NCBI RefSeq assembly: GCF_002201475.1
Contig: NZ_CP021422.1
Coordinates: 1,054,001-1,118,000 of the forward strand
Direction of reading: 5' to 3'
DNA length: 64,000 bases
DNA from: Acutalibacter muris
GTDB lineage: Bacteria; Bacillota; Clostridia; Oscillospirales; Acutalibacteraceae
Positions 44,331 to 54,201 of the stretch are shown here, piece by piece. Each line of letters opens with the position of its first letter. Within the stretch, counting starts at the first letter, position 1. A program made the position numbers and the translations under genes. The notes below the pieces were generated by a model. That model was not told the DNA's origin. It worked only from the letters and a program-made list of their open reading frames with translations, and ran no database searches.

Positions 44331-45161
44331 ATGTTAAAATTATTTTCTCTCTACCTACACGCTATGGGGAAATCCCCCGGAACAGTTTCAGTTTACTGCC
44401 AAAATATCTCGCAATATTTTCGGCGGTGCGAGGAGACATTTGGCGAGCGGCCAAGTCAACTTTACCGGGCCAACGTACTGGAATACATCTCCTATATGCG
44501 CAACATCAAGGGCTACAATCCCAAGACCGTCAACCACCACCTGTCTTCCCTACGGAGCTACAACGATTGGCTCATAGAATCCTGTCAGCAGATGGACACC
44601 GTCATACTGAAGAACGATTTCATGAAAATCCAGCTTCAGTACGCCAGCCCCAGCAATGTTACCAAGAAGGATGAGGAGGCGTTCCGGCAACGACTTTTGG
44701 AGAGCGGCAGCAAACGCGACTACGCCATCGTGACCCTGTTCGCCTACTCCGGCATACGGCGGAGTGAGTGCGCTGACCTCAAGCTGGACCAGGTTGATTT
44801 GACTGCCAGGGAAATCCGCGTCATCGGCAAGGGCGACAAGCAGCGGGTGGTATACATTAACGACAAGATCGTTCATGCCATGCGTGAATATCTGAAGGAG
44901 CGTAACTCCGACAGTCCATACTTCTTTGTCAGCAGGCAAAGTGAGAAGCTGACCCCATCCAGAATCAACCAGATATTTAACAAATATTCAAATGATATTT
45001 CTCCAAAAACTTTGAGATATTTTTTCTGTTCTCATGCTTTGGAAAGCGGATTCTCAATTCACGAGGTCAGTAATTTAGCTGGACACAGCTCTATTCAAGT
45101 AACCATGCTCTACACCAACCCAACCGCCCAGGCCATGAAGGACAAGGCTAACAAGCTGTAA
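44331..45161 (+). CDS. Tyrosine recombinase (integrase)
   Basis: 276 residues. An N-terminal SAM-like core-binding domain (residues 1-90) is followed by the catalytic domain: first Arg in SGIRRSECADLKLDQ, second Arg in SPKTLRYFFCSHAL, His in NLAGHSSIQVT and the nucleophile Tyr in MLYTN. The usual HxLRH reads KTLRY, so two of its histidines are replaced. It probably moved the element that carries the following genes. Its ribosome site is inside a hairpin. Confidence 0.88.
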   Translation: MLKLFSLYLHAMGKSPGTVSVYCQNISQYFRRCEETFGERPSQLYRANVLEYISYMRNIKGYNPKTVNHHLSSLRSYNDWLIESCQQMDTVILKNDFMKIQLQYASPSNVTKKDEEAFRQRLLESGSKRDYAIVTLFAYSGIRRSECADLKLDQVDLTAREIRVIGKGDKQRVVYINDKIVHAMREYLKERNSDSPYFFVSRQSEKLTPSRINQIFNKYSNDISPKTLRYFFCSHALESGFSIHEVSNLAGHSSIQVTMLYTNPTAQAMKDKANKL

Positions 45162-45171
45162 GGGGGTGCGC

Positions 45172-45616
45172 ATGAAGAAACTGATTTTTATTGTGGCGGC
45201 GCTCATCCTCCTTGCGGTTTCTGGTGTAGCTGCTTGGCAGGTTTATGTGCCAGTCCATGAGGACAACGTGAGCGTCCACGCCTATGATGATTTGCGGCAG
45301 TTCGTGCGAGTTCCTACGCCTGACCCCACAATCCGGCCGGACACATCGAGCTCGCCAGAACTTCCTCCTCCCCAATCCTCTGAGTCAGAACTGACTTCCC
45401 CTCCATCTCCGCAAGTGGACTTCGAGTCCCTTCGGGCAGTCAACCCGGAAATCGTGGCGTGGCTTACCATCGGCGGTACCAATATCGACTACCCAGTTGC
45501 CCAGCACAGCGACAACGACTATTATCTTCACCACCTGTTCACCGGGGAGTGGAACAGCTCCGGCTGCCTGTTCATGGACTGCAGCAATCAGGCCGGCTTT
45601 TCAGATTCGCATACTA
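45172..45616 (+). pseudogene. Class B sortase, cut by IS630
   Basis: From ATG 45172 (AAGGGGG ahead): an N-terminal membrane anchor (LIFIVAALILLAVSGVAAW), a Ser/Pro-rich linker (to about residue 80) and the sortase B start, WLTIGGTNIDYPVAQHSDNDYYLHH...FSDSHTII. The next residues should contain the active-site His (YGHHM) and later the Cys and Arg; instead an IS630 end follows at TA 45615-45616. The frame continues 35 bases into the IS. The VaFE protein (ending 23325) could have been its substrate. Confidence 0.8.
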
Positions 45617-45965
45617 TTATTCCTGAAAAACGACCTAGAAAAAAGCAGTAGAAAGTGGTAAAATAGAGAGTATGGAATACATAGATTTACGAAAACTGAA
45701 AAGTGGAGAACTCAAGCAGATACGCCGGCAGGTCGTACGCCTCAAAAAGATGGGGAAAACCGGGAAAGAAATAGAGGAATTAACCGGAGTGCGGCAGAGT
45801 CGCGCCAGCGAAATATGGACGGCATATAAGCGAGAGGGAGACAAAGCGCTGGAACCGAAGAAACACGGATTCCAGAAGGGGACGCATCTGCTTCTGACAC
45901 CGGAGGAGCAGGCGGAAATACGGGAAACGATTGTTACCCGCCGCCCAGAGGAATTCGGCATTCCT
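45617..45965 (+). mobile_element. IS630-family fragment (5' third)
   Basis: It starts TTATTCCTGAAAAACGACC and encodes the first 98 residues of the same transposase as the copy at 58343-59441 (one base difference over ~350: G at 45797 versus A). Homology ends abruptly after GGCATTCCT. The DDE catalytic half is missing, so it cannot move by itself. Confidence 0.85.
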
Positions 45966-47502
45966 CACTGAACGTCCTGCATCAGACGGAGGAGTGCGTA
46001 GGAGAGTTTATCGAGCGCTTCCATAAGCAGAAAAAAGAGAAGGCCAGGGATGCAAAATACCGGCTCATGGAGCAGCATCTGGATATGTTCCCCGCCTACC
46101 CCGACGACTTGGACGAGTTTTGCGAGAGCCATGTGTTCCATAAGTCTATCGTCTACCTGACTAAGCTGGAAAAAAGCAAGCGCTGGGGACGGTGTATGCA
46201 CTGTGGCAGGGAGTTCCTCCTCGACCGTTCGGTGAAACCGGGCAGCGAGGGTGTTTGCCCAAAGTGCGGTTTTCCCGTCAGGTTCCGGGGAGAATGGGCT
46301 GCTAAGCCCATTGTAGAGAAAGCAAAAATCTGTATTCCCTCCCGGGTGGATGGCAGCTGTTCCTTCGGTACAGCGATGTGCGGCGCATTATCTCTCCTGA
46401 CGAGAGGGAGCCGGAGTTTGACTATTCAGACTTCTTTCTCAACATCGTTGTTGAAAAGGCTGGCCGGCAGAAAGCCTACGCCTACTGGTGGAGAAGTTAT
46501 CCGTACTACTGGAGCGTATGGAGCAGGCTTAAAAACGGCTCGGTGTGCTACAGCGATACCTATGTGTACACGGAAAATCTGCCGGAGGTGTTTGGCGAGC
46601 GATACTGTCATGTTGACCTGCAGGCTGGTTTGAAGGACTTGCTCCGGCCCATCAACTTTGCCGGGCTTCTATGGAATCTGCAAATTATCCCACAGGCGGA
46701 GTACCTGTTCAAACTGGGCCTTCCGGGTCTGGCGGCGGGCCTGTCGCCAAAGAAATCTGGCGCCGTCAGCTTTTCGGAGCTGACCGGCGTAAGCAAACAG
46801 TATCTCCCGGTTCTTCGTGAGACCCAGGCGGTCGAAAACGAGATAAATCTCCTTGCAGTATCCCCAAAATGGGTGCCCTTCGAGGTATTCCGTGAGTTGT
46901 GTGCTTTGAATTTGGACATAACCAGCCTGACCACCATGCAAGGCATCATGGAGTACAACAGCCTGGGACGGGTTTTGAGGTACTTGCAGGGCCAGAAGAA
47001 AATCACGAAATCATATGCGAATTTGCTTGGGTTGTACCGCGATTACTTGGACACGGCCAGGAACATGGGCTGCAACCTGAAGAAAAAGGCTGTTCTGGAG
47101 CCCCGCGACCTGAAGACCCAGCATGACCTCTTGTCAGAGCAGCTTGCCGCGCAAAAGACAGAGAAAGAGAACTTGCTGCTGTCCCGCGCTATTGAGAACG
47201 GCCTGTACGAGTGGGCACAGGAGTACGCAAGCAAGGATTATTGCATTGTGTACCCCCAAACCAAGAACGACTTTATCAACGAGGGCCGTAGTCTGCACCA
47301 CTGTGTTGGGAACGCCGGCTACTATGACCGGCACGTTCTTGGCCGGAGCATGGTGTTCTTTATCCGCCGGGCAGGGCAGCCGGAGAAGCCCTTCTTCACC
47401 ACTGAAATCGATATGGATGCAGGGAGGATCAAGCAGCTCTATGGCTTCAGCGACTGTTCCGCGCCGAAGGAAGTGCGGGGGTTCGTGGAAGGGTTTGTAT
47501 AG
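45966..47502 (+). pseudogene. PcfJ-like conjugation protein, 5'-truncated and frameshifted
   Basis: Two frames together encode a PcfJ-type protein. Frame 1 runs to about 46335: LHQTEECVGEFIERFHKQK...RWGRCMHCGREFLLDR...CPKCGFPVRFRGEW (a zinc ribbon with two CxxC). Frame 2 resumes at GGWQLFLRYSDVRRIISPDERE and continues to 47502 with the PcfJ end, NEGRSLHHCVGNAGYYDRHVLG...LYGFSDCSAP. A one-base shift near 46335-46345 explains it. The N terminus is lost at the IS630 junction. PcfJ is coded by the conjugative plasmid pCF10. Confidence 0.75.
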
Positions 47503-47537
47503 TTATCACTGCTCAATATTTGAGAAGTGATAACTAT
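47499..47537. terminator. Hairpin at the pcfJ stop
   Basis: 12-bp exact arms (ATAGTTATCACT/AGTGATAACTAT) plus an inner CTCAA/TTGAG. There is no T run, so termination would be weak. It overlaps the stop codon. Confidence 0.5.
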
Positions 47538-47626
47538 TGGGCGGCCATGCGGTGGAGAAGCGCGGAGAGGATGGCAAGCTGATGCAAATAGTATTCATGT
47601 AAGGCCGGATTAGATCAAAAAATTGA

Positions 47627-47655
47627 TTGCATACCCAGTGAAAATCTGATAAAAT
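47627..47655 (+). promoter_or_regulatory. Promoter of the AbrB/PIN module
   Basis: TTGCAT (47627-47632), 17-base spacer, TAAAAT (47650-47655). It lies 97 bases before the antitoxin ATG; nothing else is seen in 47538-47751. Confidence 0.55.
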
Positions 47656-47751
47656 AAGAATAGATGGATGGACGTGGATGCGCTCCAAAACAGCAAGAGG
47701 CTATAGTTTGAGCAAACCCATGCTTCTTCTATATTTTGGGAGGTGGAAGAT

Positions 47752-48027
47752 ATGTTATCAAACACTTTCGTTGACAATGCAAAAATCATGGCAAAAGGGA
47801 TGGTCGCAATCCCAAAGGGCGTTCGTGAAGCCCTTGGTGTGGCAAGCGGAGACCGCATTTCTTTTATTGTGGAAGATGGGGCTGTCCGTATTGTCAACTC
47901 GGCTGTATATGCCATGCAGATGCTTCAGAATGAAATGGCAGGCGAAGCAGAGCAGGCTGGCATTATATCAGACGAGGATGTTATGGCGCTTGTAAAAGAA
48001 TTGCGAAATGAGGATGAAGATGTATGA
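47752..48027 (+). CDS. AbrB/MazE-type antitoxin
   Basis: 91 residues from ATG 47752 (GGGAGG ahead). The N-terminal swapped-hairpin domain reads AKIMAKGMVAIPKGVREALGVASGDRISFIVEDG. The C-terminal tail is acidic and should bind the toxin. It overlaps the PIN gene by 4 bases, a typical antitoxin-first arrangement with likely autoregulation. Confidence 0.9.
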   Translation: MLSNTFVDNAKIMAKGMVAIPKGVREALGVASGDRISFIVEDGAVRIVNSAVYAMQMLQNEMAGEAEQAGIISDEDVMALVKELRNEDEDV

Positions 48028-48452
48028 GGGTTCTAATTGACACAAATGTCCTCATATCTGCGGCTCTGAGCGCAAACGGAGTTCCCTACCAGGCTTACGT
48101 AAAGGCGGCCACCTATCCTAACCGCGGGTTAATTTGTGAGCAAAATGTTGATGAAATGAGAAGGATATTCAACAAGAAATTCCCTAAACGCTTGGCGGCC
48201 CTCAATAAATTCCTTTCAACCGCTTTGCTGACACTTGAGCTTGTACCCATCCCAACAGACGAAAGCATATCAGAATCACAAGTCAGAGATGCGGATGACC
48301 GCCCTATTTTAAGAGCGGCGATTGAGGCAAAGGCTGATGTTCTTCTTACTGGCGATAAGGATTTTTTTGGAATCAGGTTTGGAAACCCCCAAAATTCTAT
48401 CACCGGCCGAATTTATCAACATGACATAAACCGGCTGGATTTTTGTAGTTGA
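48024..48452 (+). CDS. PIN-domain toxin (putative ribonuclease)
   Basis: 142 residues. The PIN acidic residues are visible in LIDTNVLISA, ESQVRDADDRPIL and LLTGDKDFFG. The class is the one annotated as toxin component, PIN family. Toxins of this class cut RNA in a Mg-dependent way. It is paired with the AbrB-like antitoxin upstream. Confidence 0.88.
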   Translation: MRVLIDTNVLISAALSANGVPYQAYVKAATYPNRGLICEQNVDEMRRIFNKKFPKRLAALNKFLSTALLTLELVPIPTDESISESQVRDADDRPILRAAIEAKADVLLTGDKDFFGIRFGNPQNSITGRIYQHDINRLDFCS

Positions 48453-48632
48453 TTTTGAAATGAACTCTGATATAATAGACATACAGTATCAAGTTTGGGT
48501 TTCAATCAAACACAGTAATCCGAGTTACAGAGCGCAATTTGCGCTTTAGCCGAGGAAATCCGGCGCAAAAGTTAATAGTGCTCCCCGGAGGGGCAACAAA
48601 AGCGTGCATGGTAAAACCGTGTGCGCTTTTTT
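48449..48632 (+). ncRNA. Structured leader or small RNA ending in a strong terminator
   Basis: TTGATT (48449-48454), 16 bases, TATAAT (48471-48476). The ~150-base transcript from about 48483 has hairpins GTTTGG/TCAAAC and AGCGCA/TGCGCT. TTTGCGC (48537) could pair instead with GCGCAAA (48563). A 12-bp stem (48601-48627, three G-U) ends in TTTTTT. The 95 bases from there to the ligA ATG hold AAAGGAGAG. It could be an attenuator or a free RNA; no known riboswitch was recognised. Confidence 0.55.
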
Positions 48633-48727
48633 CACTATAGATTGGAGTGTTCAGATTTCACTCCTGCCAACTTTCATCCGGGGAGTAATCCCCATCACAT
48701 AATCAACTTGTAAAGGAGAGTGTCCAC

Positions 48728-50217
<1,490 letters not shown>

Positions 50218-50287
50218 AATGAGCCGGAAGAAAGTGGCGGGGCAGGCGACTGTCCCGCGCTTTCTATTATATAGAGGTGGTGAAAAC

Positions 50288-50512
50288 ATGACAGCAACAA
50301 AAATCAGCCGTATCATCTCCGGCAGCCCGATGCGTCCCATCACTGTGGGCGAACCGGCGCTGATCCACGAGGGTAACGGCCTGAGAAGGACTACCCCGGT
50401 CTTGAATCTGCGGCGTGTTTCGCCCAGTGAGATTCGCTTCGAGACCAGGAACACACAGTATGTCCTAAAAATATCCCCTGCAAATAGAATAACAAAGGAG
50501 CAAATCACATGA
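50288..50512 (+). CDS. Small conserved mobile-element protein, unknown function
   Basis: 74 residues from ATG 50288 (GAGGTGG ahead). It is beta-rich, with no known catalytic motif (ISRIISGSPMRPITVGEPALIHEG...FETRNTQYVLKI). It sits 70 bases after ligA and overlaps the next start by 4 bases, a layout seen in ICE accessory modules. I do not recognise a named family with certainty. Confidence 0.6.
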   Translation: MTATKISRIISGSPMRPITVGEPALIHEGNGLRRTTPVLNLRRVSPSEIRFETRNTQYVLKISPANRITKEQIT

Positions 50513-51240
50513 AAGCGTTTGAAAAAAGTTGCTATCTTCTGCCCTGGCCGGAGGTATCGGAAATACTGACTAACGAGGTCGAAAAGCATCTCGTCCGCCA
50601 TGTCCCATGCTGGGCAAAATACGAGGACGAAAGCTTTTGGTGCACGGACCAACCTGTTTTGCCCCTCCACGAGGCCTGCCAAATCATGCAGCTCAGCGGC
50701 TTCCCTGCCGAGGACTGGCAGGACACTCTCCCGGACGAGGGAGGAAATACGGTGAACGGTTTTGGTATGGAACTCAGCGAGCATCTGCTCCGTAAGGGCC
50801 TGGGCTTTGCCTGGATGCGGCAGATCATTGCCCCGGAGGGCCTGTGGCTGGTAGGTGTTTACGATAAAAAGGAGCACTTGTCTGAACACGCTGGACGCAT
50901 ATCGTCTGGCAAAATATCTCCGCGGCCGTGGGCAGTCGGTCACCTGCTTGGACGAAATCTTTGTCCGTTATGCCGAGCCGGTGCCCCTGGACAAATCGGG
51001 GTACACGGTATATATGCTCAAGACCACTGGCCCGGACGACGCCTGTATCTTCCTCAAGGACAACCGCTGTACCATCCAGCAGGCCAAGCCGACCGCCTGT
51101 CGGCTCTATCCCTTTGTGGCAGAGCCAACGCCGGATGGGGGCTGCAAATTTCTGCTGAGTATGGAGCAGAACCACCATTTCAAAGGAGGACAAGTCCAAG
51201 CCGGGCGGTGGATGAAGAAATACTTCTCCCCGGAGGATAG
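50509..51240 (+). CDS. Mobile-element protein with probably lost stop codon
   Basis: The first ~120-130 residues (MKAFEKSCYLLPWPEVSEIL...GLWLVGVYDKKEH) look genuine. After about 50880 the sequence overlaps the YkgJ-like gene in another frame and looks like an off-frame translation (GRISSGKISPRPW...). A deletion that removed both this gene's end and the YkgJ start is likely. Function unknown. Confidence 0.5.
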   Translation: MKAFEKSCYLLPWPEVSEILTNEVEKHLVRHVPCWAKYEDESFWCTDQPVLPLHEACQIMQLSGFPAEDWQDTLPDEGGNTVNGFGMELSEHLLRKGLGFAWMRQIIAPEGLWLVGVYDKKEHLSEHAGRISSGKISPRPWAVGHLLGRNLCPLCRAGAPGQIGVHGIYAQDHWPGRRLYLPQGQPLYHPAGQADRLSALSLCGRANAGWGLQISAEYGAEPPFQRRTSPSRAVDEEILLPGG

Positions 51241-51451
51241 AGAGTTTATGCGGATCGACATAGGTTCCGCGCCGGTGATTGCCCTGCTTATGCGGAAGGT
51301 CCCGGCCTTGGAGCAGAAACGTGCGATCATGCAGTACCTCTGGTATAGATTCTCTGACTTCGACCTGGACAGGCCGCTGGTGGAGCAGTACAGGCAGAAT
51401 ACCATCAAGCTGGTAGCAGCGCTGAAAGAAATGCAGGAGGTATCAACATGA
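50855..51451 (+). CDS. YkgJ-type cysteine-cluster protein, probably 5'-truncated
   Basis: 198 residues. Cys residues remain in ACIFLKDNRCTIQQAKPTACRLYPF, the C-terminal half of the YkgJ zinc/iron-cluster motif (CxFL...C.i...P..CR.yPF). The usual N-terminal CxxC..CC is not present; instead RSTCLNTLDAYRLAKYLRG follows directly. The start (GTG 50855) lies inside the previous frame. It is probably a decayed or shortened copy; function unknown. Confidence 0.6.
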   Translation: MFTIKRSTCLNTLDAYRLAKYLRGRGQSVTCLDEIFVRYAEPVPLDKSGYTVYMLKTTGPDDACIFLKDNRCTIQQAKPTACRLYPFVAEPTPDGGCKFLLSMEQNHHFKGGQVQAGRWMKKYFSPEDREFMRIDIGSAPVIALLMRKVPALEQKRAIMQYLWYRFSDFDLDRPLVEQYRQNTIKLVAALKEMQEVST

Positions 51452-51696
51452 TATGTCCTCACTGTGGAGGCTTGCTAAAAAAGGACATCACAAACAATGT
51501 TACACCCCGGAATGGCCAGTTCATTGTCATTTGCGGCGTCCCATGCTATAAATGCGTGGATTGCGGCACTGTCCTTTACAGGGGACATGTGATGCAAAGG
51601 CTGGAAAAGATGGTGAATGACACGCCAAGAACTGCCGGGAATGTCGTTATACTGGACTATCCCGATTCAGATATGGAGGTATATAATGGACACTGA
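51448..51696 (+). CDS. YgiT/MqsA-type zinc-finger protein
   Basis: 82 residues. Two CxxC pairs (MICPHCGG and CYKCVDCGTVLY) form the zinc finger of YgiT/MqsA-like antitoxins. The DNA-binding XRE domain that MqsA has is absent. It overlaps its neighbours by 4 and 11 bases. An AGGAGG precedes the start. It could be an orphan antitoxin-like regulator; no toxin is adjacent. Confidence 0.7.
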   Translation: MICPHCGGLLKKDITNNVTPRNGQFIVICGVPCYKCVDCGTVLYRGHVMQRLEKMVNDTPRTAGNVVILDYPDSDMEVYNGH

Positions 51697-52372
51697 CCGC
51701 AACGAACACCAAATCATCCGCAAAGACGCCCGCGCCTGTTTCGTGGAGACCCTGAACGATTCCTTCGAGTTCGGTAAGGTGCATTTTTGTTTTGCAACCT
51801 ACGACATGAAGCTCCCGGCAGGCCAGCGGCAGACAAATTCCGTGCATATCTATATGGCGATTGACGAGTTTTTGGAGCTCTGCCGCAAGCTTTGCTCCGG
51901 CGAGCTACGGCATATGATGGCCCAGCGCCTGAAAGAGAGCAACAAGGAACCGCTTTACAAATGCCTGGGCGGTACTTCGGCTGAGAAGCTTGCGAAAATC
52001 AACCGCTCCCGGCCCGATGGCATGAGCCTGTCCCGCACAGCTGAGCTGGTATGCGGCAAGAACGGAAATTTTCTGTTCGTAGCCAGCAGCGGCCCCGGCG
52101 AGACCAAGAAGACCGGGCTTATCGTGCCGCGGTTTGGGAACAAGCCTGAAAACCATGTCTCAGTGAGCATGACCTACGAAAGTTTCAGCGGACTGATGCT
52201 GACGACTAAAGCCCACTATGAGGCGTGGCTGGCGGCTTGGTATTTCAGGCAGACGGCAGTGAAAAGGGAGCCCCCTCACAAATTGGAGCGGATTCCGGCA
52301 CAACCGAAAGAGAGCGTCCCCGAGCCGGTATACTCTGTTGAACCGGGGTATGGGGCGGTGGCGATGTTCTAA
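51686..52372 (+). CDS. Conserved mobile-element protein, unknown function
   Basis: 228 residues from ATG 51686 with ATGGAGG ahead. The N-terminal half (ARACFVETLNDSFEFGKVHFCFATYD...SVHIYMAIDEFLELCRKL) and middle (FLFVASSGPGETKKTGLIVPRF) suggest a single-domain alpha/beta fold; the tail (PAQPKESVPEPVY) is Pro-rich. I do not recognise a named family beyond its regular presence in clostridial ICEs. No catalytic motif is visible. Confidence 0.65.
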   Translation: MDTDRNEHQIIRKDARACFVETLNDSFEFGKVHFCFATYDMKLPAGQRQTNSVHIYMAIDEFLELCRKLCSGELRHMMAQRLKESNKEPLYKCLGGTSAEKLAKINRSRPDGMSLSRTAELVCGKNGNFLFVASSGPGETKKTGLIVPRFGNKPENHVSVSMTYESFSGLMLTTKAHYEAWLAAWYFRQTAVKREPPHKLERIPAQPKESVPEPVYSVEPGYGAVAMF

Positions 52373-52464
52373 AGTGCATATTAACGGCGTGGCCTTTGGG
52401 CTTCGCCGTTTTTTTGTTGCTAAATGCAGTTGAATCTGGTATAATATCCCCAAAAGGAGTGGAT

Positions 52465-52632
52465 ATGGTGGAGCCAGTTTACTATACAGTCGATTCGATA
52501 AACGGTGATTACGCCTACATGACCAGCGATGACGGTGTGGAGAATCAGGTTGCCATGTTTCTTCTGCCGGAGGGGACGGACATTGGCAGCAGGCTGTTGT
52601 GGGAAAATTTTGAGTGGACTTTGATAGAGTGA
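52465..52632 (+). CDS. DUF3006-type small protein
   Basis: 55 residues behind AAAAGGAG. The pattern YYTVDSINGDYAYMTSDDG...LLPEGTDIGSRL matches DUF3006 (a short beta-barrel with YxVDRIEG start). A further 27-codon frame (GTG 52629-52712) overlaps its stop and may be a remnant of another protein. Function unknown. Confidence 0.65.
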   Translation: MVEPVYYTVDSINGDYAYMTSDDGVENQVAMFLLPEGTDIGSRLLWENFEWTLIE

Positions 52633-52864
52633 CCACGTTGGGTGGCATTGCTATTTTGACTGTTACGCATGAAAATTTTGACGATGAACTCAAGAAATAT
52701 TTGAAAAACTGAGCGATTTCCGCGTAAAAAGTTGCGTTTGCCTATATTTTGCCTATGTCAAGCCGATGACACGGAAATGAGAATCTGCTATAATATTAGC
52801 GTGGAAAGCTGGCCGATACCCCGGGCCGGCTTTTTAAATATTATTGTGGAAAGGCTGTTGAAAA

Positions 52865-53197
52865 ATGAAATATTGCCCTTATTGCGGCGCGTCCCTCCCG
52901 GACAGCGCCGTATCTTTTTGCCCGGAATGTGGGAAATCCCTGCCGAAAAGCACTGTGGAGAAGCCCCCCAAAGAGAAAAAGAAGAAAGAAAATCCTGTAA
53001 AAACCAAAACCCGGCCTGAAAAAACCGAGCCACCTGTTGAGGACGGTTACGACGGCTACTACGACGACCGCCTCCCCATAGACGAAGGCCACCACCGGAA
53101 CGGCCTGGACAAGGGCATCATCAAAAAGGTAGCAGCGCTGATACTGTGCCTGCTGGTGGTGATTGGGGCTTGTGTTGCAATTTTGTATGTGATTTAA
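52865..53197 (+). CDS. Zinc-ribbon membrane protein
   Basis: 110 residues: an N-terminal zinc ribbon with two CxxC (YCPYCGAS...FCPECGKS), a Lys/Glu/Pro-rich linker, an acidic Tyr-rich segment, and a C-terminal membrane helix (VAALILCLLVVIGACVAILYVI). A TATAAT at 52789-52794 may be its -10. Single-pass zinc-ribbon proteins of this kind are common in Firmicutes and are poorly understood. Confidence 0.75.
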   Translation: MKYCPYCGASLPDSAVSFCPECGKSLPKSTVEKPPKEKKKKENPVKTKTRPEKTEPPVEDGYDGYYDDRLPIDEGHHRNGLDKGIIKKVAALILCLLVVIGACVAILYVI

Positions 53198-53258
53198 GTT
53201 GTAAAGCGCTTTCGCTGTTCGTGTAGTATGATAAAATCTCTGAAAAGGAGCAAAAACC

Positions 53259-53813
53259 ATGATTTACATATCCAAAGGCAGCTCAAAATCCAGCCTGCAT
53301 AAACCCTTAAAAGTGACTCATTGCGGCAAGACCATCCAGCTCTCCGGCCTCCAGGCCGAGCTTTGGCGCAAGGGCCGGTACGAGTTCGCGGCCGCTCAGA
53401 CCAAGGCCGAGGAGCTGGCTCTGGCCAACCTCTCCCGAGCCGGGCTTGCTGAAATCCAGCAGGAGAACACTGCCGCCTTTCGCTACTATACACTGACCAG
53501 TTGTGTCCTTTGTCCCACCCGGCGTCCTGGCATCGGGCTGAGTGCCAAGGAAAAGGAACTCCTCTGCTGGCTGAAGAAGGCAGGGCTTCGCATGACCGTT
53601 GCCGAACTGGTCTACCTACGGAGCAGGAACATCCACCCCACCCGCAAGCTACTCCGAGCAAGAAACCGGCAGGCGCTGGTAGAGAAAATCTACAACCCCC
53701 ACAACATCGCGGATAACCTCTTGGAGCAGCAGATGGAGTCGACTGGCTGCCGGGACGAGGTGGTGGCTGACCTGTTGTCGCTGCTCAGAAAAAAGAGGCT
53801 GGTGCTGCTGTGA
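53259..53813 (+). CDS. Conserved mobile-element protein, unknown function
   Basis: 184 residues behind AAAAGGAG. A basic N-terminal ~55 residues precede a helical C-terminal part (SAKEKELLCWLKKAGLRMTVAELVYLRSRNIHPTRKLLRARNRQALVEKIY). The middle helices may form a helix-turn-helix, but I cannot confirm DNA binding. It overlaps the next gene by 4 bases. Confidence 0.6.
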   Translation: MIYISKGSSKSSLHKPLKVTHCGKTIQLSGLQAELWRKGRYEFAAAQTKAEELALANLSRAGLAEIQQENTAAFRYYTLTSCVLCPTRRPGIGLSAKEKELLCWLKKAGLRMTVAELVYLRSRNIHPTRKLLRARNRQALVEKIYNPHNIADNLLEQQMESTGCRDEVVADLLSLLRKKRLVLL

Positions 53814-54196
53814 AATCGACCTGGGAGAAATTCAAAAAACTGCCGGAGCCGTTGCGGAGAGTAATCGGTTTGCGGATGATAGTTGGCGGCGCGGCGCTCG
53901 TGCTTTCTATTATAATGTGGGCTATTACAGGCAACATCACCCTGGCAATTCCCTGTGCAGCGCTTGGGGCGTATCTGTTGGTCAGCGGCGGTCTGCTCGT
54001 ATATCGCAATTCCCTTTGTATCACCGGCATGGTCAAAGAAATTATCACAACAGGAATCCGCAAGCGCCCAAAATATCTGTTGCTTGAAATTGAGGAGGGT
54101 ATTATTCAGTTACCAGCAAACCGAAAACATTTCCCGGCAAACAGCTCTGTAACGCTATATCTTGCTGCAAACACACCGGTCTATGAGAAACATTAA
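53810..54196 (+). CDS. Small membrane protein, unknown function
   Basis: 128 residues from a GTG start. Two adjacent membrane helices (about residues 22-44 and 45-66: MIVGGAALVLSIIMWAIT and IPCAALGAYLLVSGGLLVY) are followed by a soluble beta-rich tail. It is the last gene before the serine recombinase, which is convergent with 5 bases between them, so an attachment site probably lies here or at the recombinase's end. Confidence 0.55.
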   Translation: MKSTWEKFKKLPEPLRRVIGLRMIVGGAALVLSIIMWAITGNITLAIPCAALGAYLLVSGGLLVYRNSLCITGMVKEIITTGIRKRPKYLLLEIEEGIIQLPANRKHFPANSSVTLYLAANTPVYEKH

Positions 54197-54201
54197 CCGC
54201 T

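Noticed and set aside
45960..46633. A separate zinc-ribbon gene upstream of pcfJ
   Set aside because: Its zinc ribbon and the following frame join as one PcfJ protein after a one-base shift.
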